Origin: Brevibacterium aurantiacum | GTDB lineage: Bacteria; Actinomycetota; Actinomycetes; Actinomycetales; Brevibacteriaceae | NCBI RefSeq assembly: GCF_900169065.1 | Contig: NZ_FXZB01000018.1 | Span: 1-64,000 of the forward strand | DNA: 64,000 nt | Direction of reading: 5' to 3' | Shown: positions 1-8,414 of the stretch, one piece after another | Position numbering within the stretch: position 1 is the first letter of the stretch | Layout: each line of letters begins with the position of its first letter | Made by a program: the position numbers and the translations under genes | Notes under the pieces: model-generated | Told to the model about the DNA's origin: nothing | Seen by the model: the letters and a program-made list of their open reading frames with translations, nothing else | Databases searched by the model: none

Positions 1-532
1 CAAGACAGCCAACCAACGATCACGGGGTGACCGAGGCTGACCAATTAATCATGTCCACACATGCTGGCGTGACCACCCGGCGAGGGGAGGCCACAAATGT
101 GTGAACATGTGATTGTCTTACCAGAAAAATAATGTTTCTGGCATCACTATTTGTTCAAACAAACACGCTATTGGATTCTCAAACCACAAACACTCACCCA
201 TCACCACAGACCCAATTATTGGGGCGTGTTCACTGGGGGTGTCAGTTTCAATTGTGTACTTTCTGCCTTGCGGCCCGCCGTACCAGCGGATATTTACTCT
301 ACAGTGTTGTTTCGATCTTCGCAACTTGAAGTTCATCTTCAATTTGCTGCAATCAAACCTGATCAGAGCGACTGTTGCCGTTCCTTGCGGGCTGGCAACT
401 CGGTACACACTACACACTTCCCGACTGCTTCGCAAAACGGGCTTATTCGGTCCCGTCCGGCACCGCTGAGGAAGACCGATTCGGAGGCAGGTCAGTCTGT
501 TCACTCTTGAGTGAGCAGGCCTGAATGAGTAG
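1..532. other. Gene-free A/T-richer segment
   Basis: I find no convincing gene here. The stretch from about 110 to 330 is visibly richer in A and T than the rest of the window. The open frames crossing it lack codon bias, a ribosome binding site and recognisable motifs. It holds small dyads: CCAGAAA/TTTCTGG arms at 121-141, TTTGTT-CA-AACAAA near 148-161, and CCCAAT-T-ATTGGG at 210-222. They could be operators of a gene to the left of the window or remnants of acquired DNA. No tRNA, tmRNA or SRP RNA pattern was recognised. Confidence 0.5.
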
Positions 533-538
533 TCAGGC
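501..538 (-). terminator. Hairpins at the end of the SRAP gene
   Basis: Two short dyads lie at the 3' end of the SRAP gene: TCACTC-TT-GAGTGA at 501-514, and GCCTGA/TCAGGC with an 8-nt loop at 519-538 overlapping the stop codon. There is no T-run, so termination is only a suggestion. Confidence 0.3.
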
Positions 539-1225
539 AACGGGCGCAGTGAGCTCCGGACCGTCGTTGCGAACATTCCCCACGGATTTGCCCACTTTAT
601 GACGAGTCACGCTCGCCGGGTCCACCTGCTCCAGGGTCGATTCCAACAACGGAGGAACATCGGCGCTCGGCACTGCTGGGTCGATCCACCCATCAACGGC
701 GCCGCGTTCGAGGAACACCGGCATCCGATGGTGGACGTCCTGCAGATGTCCTGCCGCCTCCATGGTCAGTATCGTCGTCGACACCAACCAGGAATGGTCC
801 GGCTGCTTCCAGAATTCGAAGAGGCCCGCCATGAACAGAGGGTCGGCCCCTGCTGCCGACATCATCCATGGCTGCTTACCGGCTTCGGTGGTCTCCCACT
901 CGTAGTAGCCGGGGATCGGAAGTGCGCAGCGTCGTCTCTTGATGGACTGTCTGAACATCGGCTTCTCGAGAACCGTCTCCGATCTCGCGTTGAAGGCCTT
1001 GAACCCGATCTTGGTGTCCTTCGCCCACCCGGGGACCAGCCCCCATGAAGCGGTCTCCAGTCGACGGGTCAGCTGTCCGCTGTCATCGAGCCGTTCGACG
1101 ACGATCGGCACGAAGGAGCCTGGTGGCACGTTATATCTGGGCGTGTAGTCATAGGAGATCACGTCAAGGCGAAGCTCATCGGCGAGATCTGCCGGATCGA
1201 GAGACATATTGAGTCGACCACACAT
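533..1225 (-). CDS. SOS response-associated peptidase (SRAP, YedK/HMCES family)
   Basis: This 230-residue protein is a full-length SRAP domain protein. The family shields abasic sites in single-stranded DNA by a covalent thiazolidine link through Cys2. The N-terminus MCGR places Cys2 directly after the initiator Met, which fixes the start, because Met removal exposes the catalytic Cys. Other family motifs are visible: the Asn in NARSET (about 80), the Glu in GYYEWE (about 110) and the His in HHRMP (about 165). The gene is divergent from and immediately adjacent to the MarR gene, and only about 20 bp separate its ATG from the marR -10 element, so both promoters must overlap. No LexA-box-like dyad was noticed upstream. 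Confidence 0.93.
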   Translation of the reverse strand: MCGRLNMSLDPADLADELRLDVISYDYTPRYNVPPGSFVPIVVERLDDSGQLTRRLETASWGLVPGWAKDTKIGFKAFNARSETVLEKPMFRQSIKRRRCALPIPGYYEWETTEAGKQPWMMSAAGADPLFMAGLFEFWKQPDHSWLVSTTILTMEAAGHLQDVHHRMPVFLERGAVDGWIDPAVPSADVPPLLESTLEQVDPASVTRHKVGKSVGNVRNDGPELTAPVA

Positions 1226-1246
1226 GCGCTTATCTTCTCACTTCAC

Positions 1247-1252
1247 TACACT
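1247..1252 (+). promoter_or_regulatory. -10 element TACACT of a leaderless marR transcript
   Basis: The hexamer TACACT ends 7 nt before the ATG at 1260, which puts the expected transcription start at or next to the start codon. No Shine-Dalgarno sequence precedes that ATG. No good -35 hexamer was seen. Confidence 0.55.
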
Positions 1253-1259
1253 GTCGACA

Positions 1260-1775
1260 ATGGCGGCCGAAAAGACAGCACCGAGCAGACTCGACCCGAT
1301 CGATGAATCCAGGAAACAGTGGCTTGCCCACGGTTGGGACGACTCCACCGATGGCATGACCACCGTGATCTCGGTGATGAGGGTCCATCAGCTGTTCTTG
1401 GCCAAGGTCGATGCCGCACTCAAACCATTCGCACTGACCTTCTCACGCTATGAGGTCCTCACTCTTCTCTCCTTCACGAAATCAGGGACCCTGCCGATGT
1501 CGAAGATCTCGGCCCGCCTCCAGGTCCATGCCACCTCGACGACGAATTCGGTCGACCGGCTGGAGAAGGCCGGACTCGTGAATCGACGCAGCCACCCCGA
1601 CGATCGTCGCACCACACTCGTCGAGCTGACCGAGATCGGCCGCGAACTCTCCTCCCGCGCAACTGCCGCACTCAACGACGAGGTCTTCAGCTCACCGGCA
1701 CTGGCCCGGGCCGATCTGAGCGAGCTCATCCCCCATCTCGAATCGCTGCGGTCCGAGCTCGAAGACCACGCCTGA
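1260..1775 (+). CDS. MarR-family transcriptional regulator
   Basis: A 171-residue winged-helix regulator. The DNA-binding part spans roughly residues 70-125, with the recognition region around HATSTTNSVDRLEKAGLVNR and the wing around SHPDDRRTTLVELT, both typical of MarR. An upstream in-frame ATG at 1209 would overlap the divergent SRAP gene. The ATG at 1260 is preferred because a TACACT -10 element lies exactly 7 nt upstream. The gene sits directly upstream of the acyl-CoA catabolic operon on the same strand, and a near-perfect 20-bp dyad lies between them. I infer that it represses that operon and responds to an acyl-CoA or a carboxylic acid, but the ligand cannot be read from the sequence. 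Confidence 0.9.
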   Translation: MAAEKTAPSRLDPIDESRKQWLAHGWDDSTDGMTTVISVMRVHQLFLAKVDAALKPFALTFSRYEVLTLLSFTKSGTLPMSKISARLQVHATSTTNSVDRLEKAGLVNRRSHPDDRRTTLVELTEIGRELSSRATAALNDEVFSSPALARADLSELIPHLESLRSELEDHA

Positions 1776-1826
1776 GCCTCCTCCCTTCCTCCTGCTCCAG
1801 TCCCCCAGGGAGCTGACTGCCGAGAT

Positions 1827-1846
1827 TTAGTTGGACGTCCAAGTAA
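1827..1846. promoter_or_regulatory. Palindromic operator candidate TTAGTTGGACGTCCAAGTAA
   Basis: This 20-bp inverted repeat has a perfect 12-bp core (TTGGACGTCCAA) and one mismatched pair in the flanks. It covers the presumed -35 region of the acyl-CoA dehydrogenase operon, so a bound dimer would block RNA polymerase. The adjacent MarR protein is the natural candidate to bind it. Confidence 0.7.
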
Positions 1847-1860
1847 TTTCTCCGTATCGT
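1831..1860 (+). promoter_or_regulatory. Promoter candidate of the acyl-CoA catabolic operon
   Basis: TTGGAC at 1831-1836 resembles a -35 element and TATCGT at 1855-1860 a -10 element, with an 18-bp spacer. The -35 element lies inside the dyad. The leader to the ATG at 1923 is about 55 nt and ends in the ribosome binding site GGAGGA. Confidence 0.45.
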
Positions 1861-1922
1861 GGTGAACATCATCACGTCAGCGATCAGCCTCGGTCGTGAA
1901 TAGCCCTATCCGTGGAGGAACA

Positions 1923-3089
1923 ATGTCCCGCAGCACAGCAGCTGCCCTGCCGTTCGGTCTCACCGAAGAACAACAGACGATCTCCGGTATGGTGCGCGAA
2001 TTCGCCGATTCCGAGATCGCTCCGCACGCTCTGGAGTGGGACGCCGAACACCACTTCCCCGTCGACGTCATCAAACGCTCGGCAGATCTGGGAATGGGCG
2101 GAATCTACGTCAGCGAAGAGGCCGGCGGAACCGGTATGGGGCGCATGGACGCCGCCCTCATCTTCGAAGCGATGTCGACCGCCTGCCCCTCGGTCGCCGC
2201 ATACATCTCCATCCACAACATGGTGGCGTGGATGATCGACAAGTACGGTGATGCCGCACAGAAGGAGAAGTACCTGTCTCCCCTGGTCTCGATGGACCAC
2301 CTCGGCAGCTACTGCCTCACCGAACCCAACGCCGGTTCCGATGCCGCCGCCCTGCGCACCTCGGCGAGAGAGGACGGCGATTCCTATGTCCTCAACGGGG
2401 TCAAGCAGTTCATCTCCGGTGCCGGCACCTCCGAGACCTACCTGGTGATGGCACGCTCCGGTCAGGACGGATCGCGCGGAATCTCCGCATTCATCCTCGA
2501 AAAGGGCATGGAAGGTCTCTCCTTCGGCCCCAACGAACAGAAGATGGGATGGCGTGCGCAACCGACCCGACAGGTCATCATGGAAAATGTGCGCGTACCG
2601 AAGGAGAACCTCCTCGGCGAACCCGGTCAGGGATTCAAGATCGCCATGTCCGGACTCGACGGAGGCCGACTCAACATCGGGGCATGCTCACTCGGCGGTG
2701 GGCAGTCCGCGCTGGAGAAGGCCATCGACTACATGGGCGAACGACAGGCCTTCGGCACCGAACTCTCCGCATTCCAGGCCCTGCGATTCGAAGTCGCAGA
2801 GATGCAGACCAAACTCGAAGCCGCCCGCTCCCTCCTGTGGCGGGCCGCCAGCGCCTACGACTCAGGCGACCCGAACACCTCGCTGCTCTCGGCAATGGCC
2901 AAGCTGACAGCCACAGATTCGGGCTTCGATGTCGCCAATAGGGCACTCCAGTTGCACGGCGGCTACGGCTATCTGACAGAGTATGGAATTGAGAAGCTGG
3001 TGCGTGACCTGCGCGTCCACCAGATTCTGGAAGGCACCAACGAAATCATGCGCGTGATCATTTCGCGCAAGAGCACAGGAGTGGGCTGA
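1923..3089 (+). CDS. Acyl-CoA dehydrogenase, isobutyryl-/short-branched-chain type
   Basis: A 388-residue FAD-dependent acyl-CoA dehydrogenase, which introduces the alpha-beta double bond and passes electrons to ETF. The flavin/substrate signature is CLTEPNAGSDAAALRTS. The C-terminal LHGGYGYL and LEGTNEIMR carry the conserved helices and the catalytic-base Glu position of short-branched-chain dehydrogenases. The start at 1923 is chosen over an upstream ATG (1896) because GGAGGA lies 4-9 nt before it. The gene opens an operon with a 3-hydroxyisobutyryl-CoA hydrolase and a crotonase, which is the order of steps in valine degradation after the branched-chain keto-acid dehydrogenase. I therefore infer isobutyryl-CoA as substrate. 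A 2-methylbutyryl-CoA role cannot be excluded. Confidence 0.93.
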   Translation: MSRSTAAALPFGLTEEQQTISGMVREFADSEIAPHALEWDAEHHFPVDVIKRSADLGMGGIYVSEEAGGTGMGRMDAALIFEAMSTACPSVAAYISIHNMVAWMIDKYGDAAQKEKYLSPLVSMDHLGSYCLTEPNAGSDAAALRTSAREDGDSYVLNGVKQFISGAGTSETYLVMARSGQDGSRGISAFILEKGMEGLSFGPNEQKMGWRAQPTRQVIMENVRVPKENLLGEPGQGFKIAMSGLDGGRLNIGACSLGGGQSALEKAIDYMGERQAFGTELSAFQALRFEVAEMQTKLEAARSLLWRAASAYDSGDPNTSLLSAMAKLTATDSGFDVANRALQLHGGYGYLTEYGIEKLVRDLRVHQILEGTNEIMRVIISRKSTGVG

Positions 3090-3090
3090 T

Positions 3091-4149
3091 ATGACAACAG
3101 AGACCTCGGCACCGCCGACGGAATCTTCGGTGATCACCTCGATCACCAACGGAGTGGGCCGGATCGAGCTCAACAGACCGAAGCTGATCAACGCACTGAG
3201 CCAAGAGATGGTGGGCGCCATCGATGACGCCCTCAAGAGCTGGCATGACGACGACTCGATCAACACCGTTCTGGTCACTGGTCGCGGCGAACGCGGACTG
3301 TGTGCCGGAGGCGACATCAAAGCCGTCTACAACGACATTGTGGCCGGAACCGATGAGAACGCCCGATTCTGGAATCGCGAATACAAGATGAACCATGCGA
3401 TCTCCGAATTCCCCAAACCCTATGTGGTGATCATGAACGGCATCACGATGGGCGGCGGCGTGGGAATCTCGGGCCACGGTTCACACCGCATCGTCACCGA
3501 CTCCACGAAGATCGGGATGCCGGAAACCGGAATCGGCTTGTTCCCCGACGTCGGCGGCACCCACCTGCTGGCCAACGCCCCGGGCGAACTGGGCACCCAC
3601 CTGGCGCTGACCGGACAGCCTGTCGGCGCCGGAGCAGCGCTGGCCATGGGCCTGGCCGACTACTACGTCCTCGATGCCGATGTCCCAGGACTCATCGCCG
3701 AGCTCGAAGCCGGCGGTGATGTCGAAGAGACCATCGCCCGCCACGCCTCCGAGGCTCCAGAGAACGAACTTGCCGAGGCTGCAGGCTGGATCAACGAGTG
3801 CTACGCCGCAGATCGCGCCGAAGACATCGTCGCTGCCTTGGCCGCGCATGAGAACCCCGATGCCAATGCCACCGGAAAACTGATCGAAACCAAGGCTCCC
3901 ACCTCGGTGAAGGTCACCCTGGCCGCAGTCCGCAAGGCCGCAAACATGACCCTGGCCGATGTCCTCGAACAGGACTACCGCGCCGCCGTCGCCCTGACCC
4001 GACTGCCGGACCTCAAAGAGGGAATCCGCGCGCAGGTCATCGACAAGGACCGCAACCCACATTGGTCTCCGGCCTCGTTCGCCGAGGTCAGCGACGAAAC
4101 AGTCAACGACATCCTCACCACCGACCACGAAGAGAAGGTGTTCGCATGA
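3091..4149 (+). CDS. 3-hydroxyisobutyryl-CoA hydrolase (crotonase superfamily)
   Basis: The 352-residue length and the motifs separate this from ordinary enoyl-CoA hydratases. [14 protein letters not shown] and [17 protein letters not shown], followed by [19 protein letters not shown], are characteristic of HIBYL-CoA hydrolases. The CAGGD and GGGVG segments form the two oxyanion-hole loops, and the Glu/Asp residues around [11 protein letters not shown] match catalytic positions. It removes CoA from 3-hydroxyisobutyryl-CoA in valine catabolism, keeping toxic methacrylyl-CoA low. It starts one base after the stop of the dehydrogenase, and its own stop overlaps the next start as ATGA. The following steps (hydroxyisobutyrate and methylmalonate-semialdehyde dehydrogenases) are not in the window. 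Confidence 0.9.
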   Translation: MTTETSAPPTESSVITSITNGVGRIELNRPKLINALSQEMVGAIDDALKSWHDDDSINTVLVTGRGERGLCAGGDIKAVYNDIVAGTDENARFWNREYKMNHAISEFPKPYVVIMNGITMGGGVGISGHGSHRIVTDSTKIGMPETGIGLFPDVGGTHLLANAPGELGTHLALTGQPVGAGAALAMGLADYYVLDADVPGLIAELEAGGDVEETIARHASEAPENELAEAAGWINECYAADRAEDIVAALAAHENPDANATGKLIETKAPTSVKVTLAAVRKAANMTLADVLEQDYRAAVALTRLPDLKEGIRAQVIDKDRNPHWSPASFAEVSDETVNDILTTDHEEKVFA

Positions 4150-4922
4150 GCGACTACGAAACGATCCTCACGGCCGTCGACCAGGGCGTTGCCACCATCA
4201 CGATCAACCGTCCGAAGGCTCTCAACGCGCTGAACATGCAGGTGCTCACCGACATCACCGACGCGGCCGCCGGCTTCGACACCGATGACGAGGTCAAGGC
4301 GATCATCATCACCGGCAGCGGCAAGGCCTTCGCCGCCGGCGCCGACATCAAGGAGATGTCAGACCTCGACTTCGCCACTGCATACAAGGCCGACTGGTTC
4401 GCCGGTTGGACACGCCTCACCGACGTCCGCAAACCGGTCATCACCGCTGTCAACGGCTTCGCCCTCGGCGGCGGCTGCGAGCTGGCGATGATGGGTGACA
4501 TCCTCATCGCCTCGACGAAGGCGAAGTTCGGCCAGCCGGAGATCAACCTCGGCGTCCTCCCGGGCATGGGCGGCTCCCAGCGACTGACTCGGGCCATCGG
4601 CAAGGCCAAGTCCATGGATATGTGCCTGACCGGGCGCATGATGGATGCCGAGGAGGCCGAACGTTCGGGTCTAGTCGCACGCATCGTCGAGCCCGAGGAA
4701 CTGCTGTCAACGGCCAACGAGATCGCGCAGACGATCGCGTCCAAGTCCCGCATCGCCTCGGCGATGGTCAAGGAAGCGGTCAACACCGCTTTCGAAACGA
4801 CCCTCGAGCAGGGACTGAAGTACGAACGTCGCCTCTTCCACTCGAGCCTGGCCACGAACGACCAGTCCGAGGGAATGGCCGCATTCGTCGAGAAGCGGGA
4901 CGCGAACTTCACGGATTCCTGA
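4146..4922 (+). CDS. Enoyl-CoA hydratase (crotonase)
   Basis: A 258-residue crotonase that adds water to 2-enoyl-CoA. In the valine pathway the substrate would be methacrylyl-CoA. The oxyanion-hole loops [11 protein letters not shown] and [13 protein letters not shown] are intact, and the two catalytic Glu positions are present (the GGCELAM helix and the [11 protein letters not shown] segment). The start is the ATG overlapping the hydrolase stop (ATGA), which indicates translational coupling. A longer in-frame extension to 4062 lies wholly inside the previous gene and is rejected. A strong hairpin follows the stop. Confidence 0.94.
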   Translation: MSDYETILTAVDQGVATITINRPKALNALNMQVLTDITDAAAGFDTDDEVKAIIITGSGKAFAAGADIKEMSDLDFATAYKADWFAGWTRLTDVRKPVITAVNGFALGGGCELAMMGDILIASTKAKFGQPEINLGVLPGMGGSQRLTRAIGKAKSMDMCLTGRMMDAEEAERSGLVARIVEPEELLSTANEIAQTIASKSRIASAMVKEAVNTAFETTLEQGLKYERRLFHSSLATNDQSEGMAAFVEKRDANFTDS

Positions 4923-4978
4923 TCCTCAGTGTCTGACCCCGGCAACTCGCCGCAGGCACTGGAAAGCAGTAGATGAAC

Positions 4979-5013
4979 GATGGCGCAGACGAGTCGAACT
5001 CGTCTGCGCCATC
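4979..5013 (+). terminator. Hairpin terminator after the catabolic operon
   Basis: Two perfectly complementary 16-nt arms (4979-4994 and 4998-5013) surround a 3-nt loop. No clear T-run follows, as is common for actinobacterial terminators. Confidence 0.7.
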
Positions 5014-5054
5014 GTCGTCTCTGTTCCGGAGACCACTTTTAACAATCGTTCAGT

Positions 5055-5060
5055 TAGAGT
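5055..5060 (+). promoter_or_regulatory. -10 candidate TAGAGT before the flavoprotein gene
   Basis: TAGAGT lies 30 nt upstream of the ATG at 5091. CGTTCA occurs as a direct repeat at 5047-5052 and 5066-5071, flanking the hexamer, and could be a regulator site. The -35 element is not clear. Confidence 0.35.
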
Positions 5061-5090
5061 AGAAACGTTCATCCACCCAAAGGAGGCACA

Positions 5091-6080
5091 ATGAATTCTT
5101 TCGCCAATCTTCTCCCCCAGCTGCGGCTGCCGGTCTTCGGCTCCCCCATGTTCATCGCATCGGGGCCCGAACTGGTCAAGGCCCAGTGCCAGGCCGGCAT
5201 CATCGGCTCCTTCCCCACCCTCAACGCCCGCCCGGCTGCGATGCTCACCGACTGGCTCGACGAGATCACGGAGTCCAACGCCGCGTTCACCGCAGCGAAC
5301 CCCGATCGTCCGGCGGCACCGTTCGCCGTGAACCTCATCGTTCACCGCTCGAATAACCGTTTGGAAGAAGACCTCGCCGAGGTGGTTCGCCACCAGGTGC
5401 CCATCGTGGTCACTTCCCTGGGTGCGCGTGAAGAGGTCAACGAGGCCGTCCACTCCTACGGCGGCATCGTCCTCCACGACGTCATCAACAACAAGTTCGC
5501 GCACAAGGCCGTGGAGAAGGGCGCCGACGGAGTCATCGCCGTGGCCTCCGGTGCCGGCGGACATGCCGGAGCGCTCTCCCCCTTCGCCTTGGTCCAGGAG
5601 ATCAGGACCTGGTTCGACGGTCCGCTGCTGCTCTCGGGTGCCATCGCCCACGGCCGTTCGATCCTCGCAGCCCTGGCCGCCGGGGCCGACTGCGCCTATG
5701 TGGGATCGGCCTTCCTGTCCACGGCAGAGGCCAACGTCACCGACGACTACAAGCAGATGATCGTCGACTCCGCAGCCGAAGACGTCGTCTACTCCAGCTA
5801 CTTCACCGGGGTCAAGGGCAACTACCTGCGCGGGTCGATCACCGCCTCGGGACTGGATCCCGACAACCTGCCCGACGCCGATCCGACGAAGATGGACTTC
5901 GGCACGAAGGACGGCTCGGACTCGAAGGCATGGAAAGACATCTGGGGCTCCGGCCAGGGCATCGGCGTGCTCAGAGAGAAGAGCTCCACAGCGGAACTCG
6001 TCGATAGTCTTACCACGCAGTTCGAGGCCGCGAAGAAGGAGCTCGACGCTCGTCTGAACACGGCTGTCCGTGTCGGCTGA
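5091..6080 (+). CDS. NAD(P)H-dependent flavin oxidoreductase / nitronate monooxygenase family
   Basis: A 329-residue TIM-barrel FMN protein of the nitronate monooxygenase (2-nitropropane dioxygenase-like) family. The N-terminal LRLPVFGSPMFIASGPEL is the first FMN-binding strand. ASGAGGHAG holds the conserved glycine-rich phosphate loop with the histidine, and GAIAHGRSILAALAAGADCAYVGSAF is the second phosphate-binding segment. Members oxidise nitronates or act as enoyl reductases in fatty-acid metabolism, so the substrate is open. AAAGGAGG precedes the ATG. The gene stands alone on the plus strand between a terminator and a convergent phosphatase gene. Its position beside an acyl-CoA operon gives a weak hint of lipid-related function. 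Confidence 0.88.
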   Translation: MNSFANLLPQLRLPVFGSPMFIASGPELVKAQCQAGIIGSFPTLNARPAAMLTDWLDEITESNAAFTAANPDRPAAPFAVNLIVHRSNNRLEEDLAEVVRHQVPIVVTSLGAREEVNEAVHSYGGIVLHDVINNKFAHKAVEKGADGVIAVASGAGGHAGALSPFALVQEIRTWFDGPLLLSGAIAHGRSILAALAAGADCAYVGSAFLSTAEANVTDDYKQMIVDSAAEDVVYSSYFTGVKGNYLRGSITASGLDPDNLPDADPTKMDFGTKDGSDSKAWKDIWGSGQGIGVLREKSSTAELVDSLTTQFEAAKKELDARLNTAVRVG

Positions 6081-6094
6081 GTTGTCCTGAACTC

Positions 6095-7144
6095 TCAGAT
6101 CGTGGAGATGATGCCCCGTTCGGTCAGGCGCGATGACAGCCCTGCGCCGTCCGGGGCATAGATCCACGGCACGCCCTGACCGCGCCCGTGGCGCTTCGAG
6201 CGGCCACCGGCCCAGACTGCTTCCCCGACGGTGAGCTGGCGGATGGCGACGGCGGCGACGTTGTCGGGGTGATTGTCCACGAATTCCCCGTAGACCTCTT
6301 CGTCCTTCTGACCATCGTCGCCGATGAGCAGCCATTTCATCCACGGGAACTCACGCGAGAGCCGCTCCAGAGAGTTGCGTTTGTGCTCCTTGCCCGAGCG
6401 GAAGGCCCGAGTCGTCGTCGGCCCCCAGTCGGTCAGCAGCAGGGGCCCCATCGGGTAGAGGTTCCGGGAGAGGAACCGTTTGATGGTCAGAGCCGAATTC
6501 CAGGCCCCCGTGGACAGATAGACCATCGGAGAGTTGGGGCGCATATAGGTGATTCGGTCGTAGAGAACAGCCATTCCTGCCACCGGCGACCTGGCATGCT
6601 CGCTGAGGACGAAGGTGTTCCAGGCAGCCAGGAACGGCCGTGGCAATGAGGTGACCATGACGGTGTCGTCGATGTCGGAGATGATTCCGAACGTTGAGTC
6701 CTCACCGATGATCCGCACGTTGGCGGAATCGACGAGAGACCCGTCGGTCCACAGCTCGATCTCAGTCTCACCCGGCTGGAAGTCTCCGGGAATCACCGTG
6801 TCGATGATGCCGCCGCGGTCGGCGGTGACCATATGCTCTTCGTCGTTGACTCGCACCCAGGCCGTGTCATTGGGCAGGGGCACACTGACGAAGGACCTCC
6901 AGCCGCGAATGCTCGCCTCCATATCCGCCGCCGGTTGGCCCGTCGGCGTCAGCACCAGACGGCCGAGCACTCTCACCCACCCGGTTCCGCCGTAGGTATC
7001 ATAGGCGATGACCGTGCGCTGATAGGTATGGTCGGTGGCGCGGTTCTGCAGCCAGCCGTTGAAACGGTCCTCCATCCGGGCCGCGGTGTGCAGCATGTCC
7101 GGAGTGAGGTTCAGCGGTCCTTCTTCGGGTTTCTTCTTCGCCAC
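6095..7144 (-). CDS. APP1/DUF2183-family phosphatase (phosphatidate phosphatase-like)
   Basis: A 349-residue protein with an N-terminal beta-rich domain and a C-terminal HAD-like catalytic domain. The catalytic DxDxT motif is DIDDT at 157-161 (context GIISDIDDTVMVTS). The conserved downstream segments VYLSTGAWNS, LLTDWGPT, KEHKR and LLIGDDGQKDEEVYGEF are all visible. The yeast homologue App1 dephosphorylates phosphatidic acid. Bacterial members are mostly uncharacterised, so a lipid phosphatase role is inferred from the family. There is no signal peptide, so it is probably cytosolic. The start codon is GTG with GGAAG upstream. It is convergent with the flavoprotein gene (14-bp gap). Confidence 0.88.
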   Translation of the reverse strand: MAKKKPEEGPLNLTPDMLHTAARMEDRFNGWLQNRATDHTYQRTVIAYDTYGGTGWVRVLGRLVLTPTGQPAADMEASIRGWRSFVSVPLPNDTAWVRVNDEEHMVTADRGGIIDTVIPGDFQPGETEIELWTDGSLVDSANVRIIGEDSTFGIISDIDDTVMVTSLPRPFLAAWNTFVLSEHARSPVAGMAVLYDRITYMRPNSPMVYLSTGAWNSALTIKRFLSRNLYPMGPLLLTDWGPTTTRAFRSGKEHKRNSLERLSREFPWMKWLLIGDDGQKDEEVYGEFVDNHPDNVAAVAIRQLTVGEAVWAGGRSKRHGRGQGVPWIYAPDGAGLSSRLTERGIISTI

Positions 7145-7243
7145 GGTACTTCCTTCACACTCGTCGCACGTCGGGTCAGGTCTGCTCGGGTCGGGCTGGA
7201 AAGGGGTCTGGCTGGAACGCAGTCGGATCGGACCGGAAGTGCC

Positions 7244-8242
7244 TCAGATGAAGCCGACCTTGTCATAGACGTCTCGCAGGGTCACCTCGGCGATCTCATT
7301 GGCCTTCTCAGCACCGGCGTCGAGGATCGTCTGGAGCTGAGCCCGATCCTGCAGGAGCTCATTGGTGCGCTCACGTATCGGTGCGAGCGCCTCAACGGCG
7401 ACCTCGGCCAGGTCGACCTTGAGGTGGCCGTACATCTTCCCCTCGTACTCTGCCACGATATCGTCGACCGACCGGGAGGTCAGGGACGAGTAGATCGTGA
7501 GCAGGTTGGACACTCCGGGCTTGGCCTCCGGATCGTAGGCGATCTCCTTGCCGTCGTCGGTGACAGCAGACTTGATCTTCTTCGTCAGGGACTTCGCCTC
7601 ATCAAGGAGGTCGATGCGCCCCAGAGGGCTGGGCAGGGACTTCGACATCTTCGCCGAAGGATTCTGCAGGTCGTAGATCTTCGCGGTGGCCTTGAGGATC
7701 TGTGCCTCGGGAACGACGAAGGTCTCTCCGAACCGATAGTTGAAGCGTTCGGCCAAGTTCCTCGTCAGTTCGAGGTGCTGGCGCTGGTCCTCACCCACGG
7801 GCACCATCTGAGGGTTGTAGAGGAGGATGTCGGCGGCCATCAGCGCCGGGTAGGTGAGCAGGCCCAGGGACACGTGGTCCTGTTTGGCCGACTTGTCCTT
7901 GAACTGCGTCATCCGGCTGGCCTCGCCCATCGATGTGGTGCATTCGAGGACCCAGGACAGCTGCGGGTGCGCAGGAACCTGAGACTGGACGAAGATCGTC
8001 GACTTCTCCGGATCGATGCCGGCCGCAATGAACTGCGCCGCCGTGCGCAGGGTCCGTTCGCGCAGATCCGTGGGATCCTGCTCCACGGTGATCGCGTGCA
8101 TGTTCGCGATGAAGTAGAAGGCATCGTGTGACTCCTGATGCGCCACGAACTGCTGCAGAGCTCCGATGTAGTTACCCAGATGAAGTGAGTCCGAGGTGGC
8201 CTGAATACCGGAAACGGTGCGTGGCTGAGAAGAAGTCATCAT
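7244..8242 (-). CDS. trpS: Tryptophanyl-tRNA synthetase
   Basis: A class Ic aminoacyl-tRNA synthetase of 332 residues, the usual length. It charges tRNA-Trp. The HIGH-type motif is LHLGN (context [13 protein letters not shown]) and the KMSKS motif is intact in [10 protein letters not shown]. The tryptophan/ATP pocket segments [15 protein letters not shown] and [14 protein letters not shown] are present. Two adjacent ATGs (8242 and 8239) can serve as start. The upstream extension to 8323 lacks homology and is rejected. It appears monocistronic, with a hairpin upstream that ends the exonuclease gene. Confidence 0.97.
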   Translation of the reverse strand: MMTSSQPRTVSGIQATSDSLHLGNYIGALQQFVAHQESHDAFYFIANMHAITVEQDPTDLRERTLRTAAQFIAAGIDPEKSTIFVQSQVPAHPQLSWVLECTTSMGEASRMTQFKDKSAKQDHVSLGLLTYPALMAADILLYNPQMVPVGEDQRQHLELTRNLAERFNYRFGETFVVPEAQILKATAKIYDLQNPSAKMSKSLPSPLGRIDLLDEAKSLTKKIKSAVTDDGKEIAYDPEAKPGVSNLLTIYSSLTSRSVDDIVAEYEGKMYGHLKVDLAEVAVEALAPIRERTNELLQDRAQLQTILDAGAEKANEIAEVTLRDVYDKVGFI

Positions 8243-8361
8243 AGAACCATGATGCCACTTCACACCCGCATCTTCGCAGACCACCCCCGTGCGAGACGCC
8301 GATGGCGGCAGTCGCGAGCACACAACGACGACGATCTCGGATTACTCCGGCCGAGCCGACG

Positions 8362-8388
8362 GTGAGGAAGAGCTTCTCTGCTCCTCAC
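8362..8388 (-). terminator. Hairpin after the exonuclease III gene
   Basis: Arms GTGAGGA (8362-8368) and TCCTCAC (8382-8388) enclose a second AGAG/CTCT stem with a 3-nt loop. It sits just downstream of the xthA stop on the minus strand and upstream of trpS. Confidence 0.5.
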
Positions 8389-8414
8389 ACACCTAGCCGG
8401 CCGGCCTGCGAAGA

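Noticed and set aside
118-576. 152-residue minus-strand open frame overlapping the SRAP gene end
   Set aside because: It overlaps the SRAP coding end in another frame, has no ribosome binding site, no codon bias and no recognisable motif.
4926-6344. 472-residue minus-strand open frame opposite the flavoprotein gene
   Set aside because: It runs antisense to a clear nitronate-monooxygenase-type gene and into the APP1 gene. The translation is Arg/Gly/Asp-rich noise.
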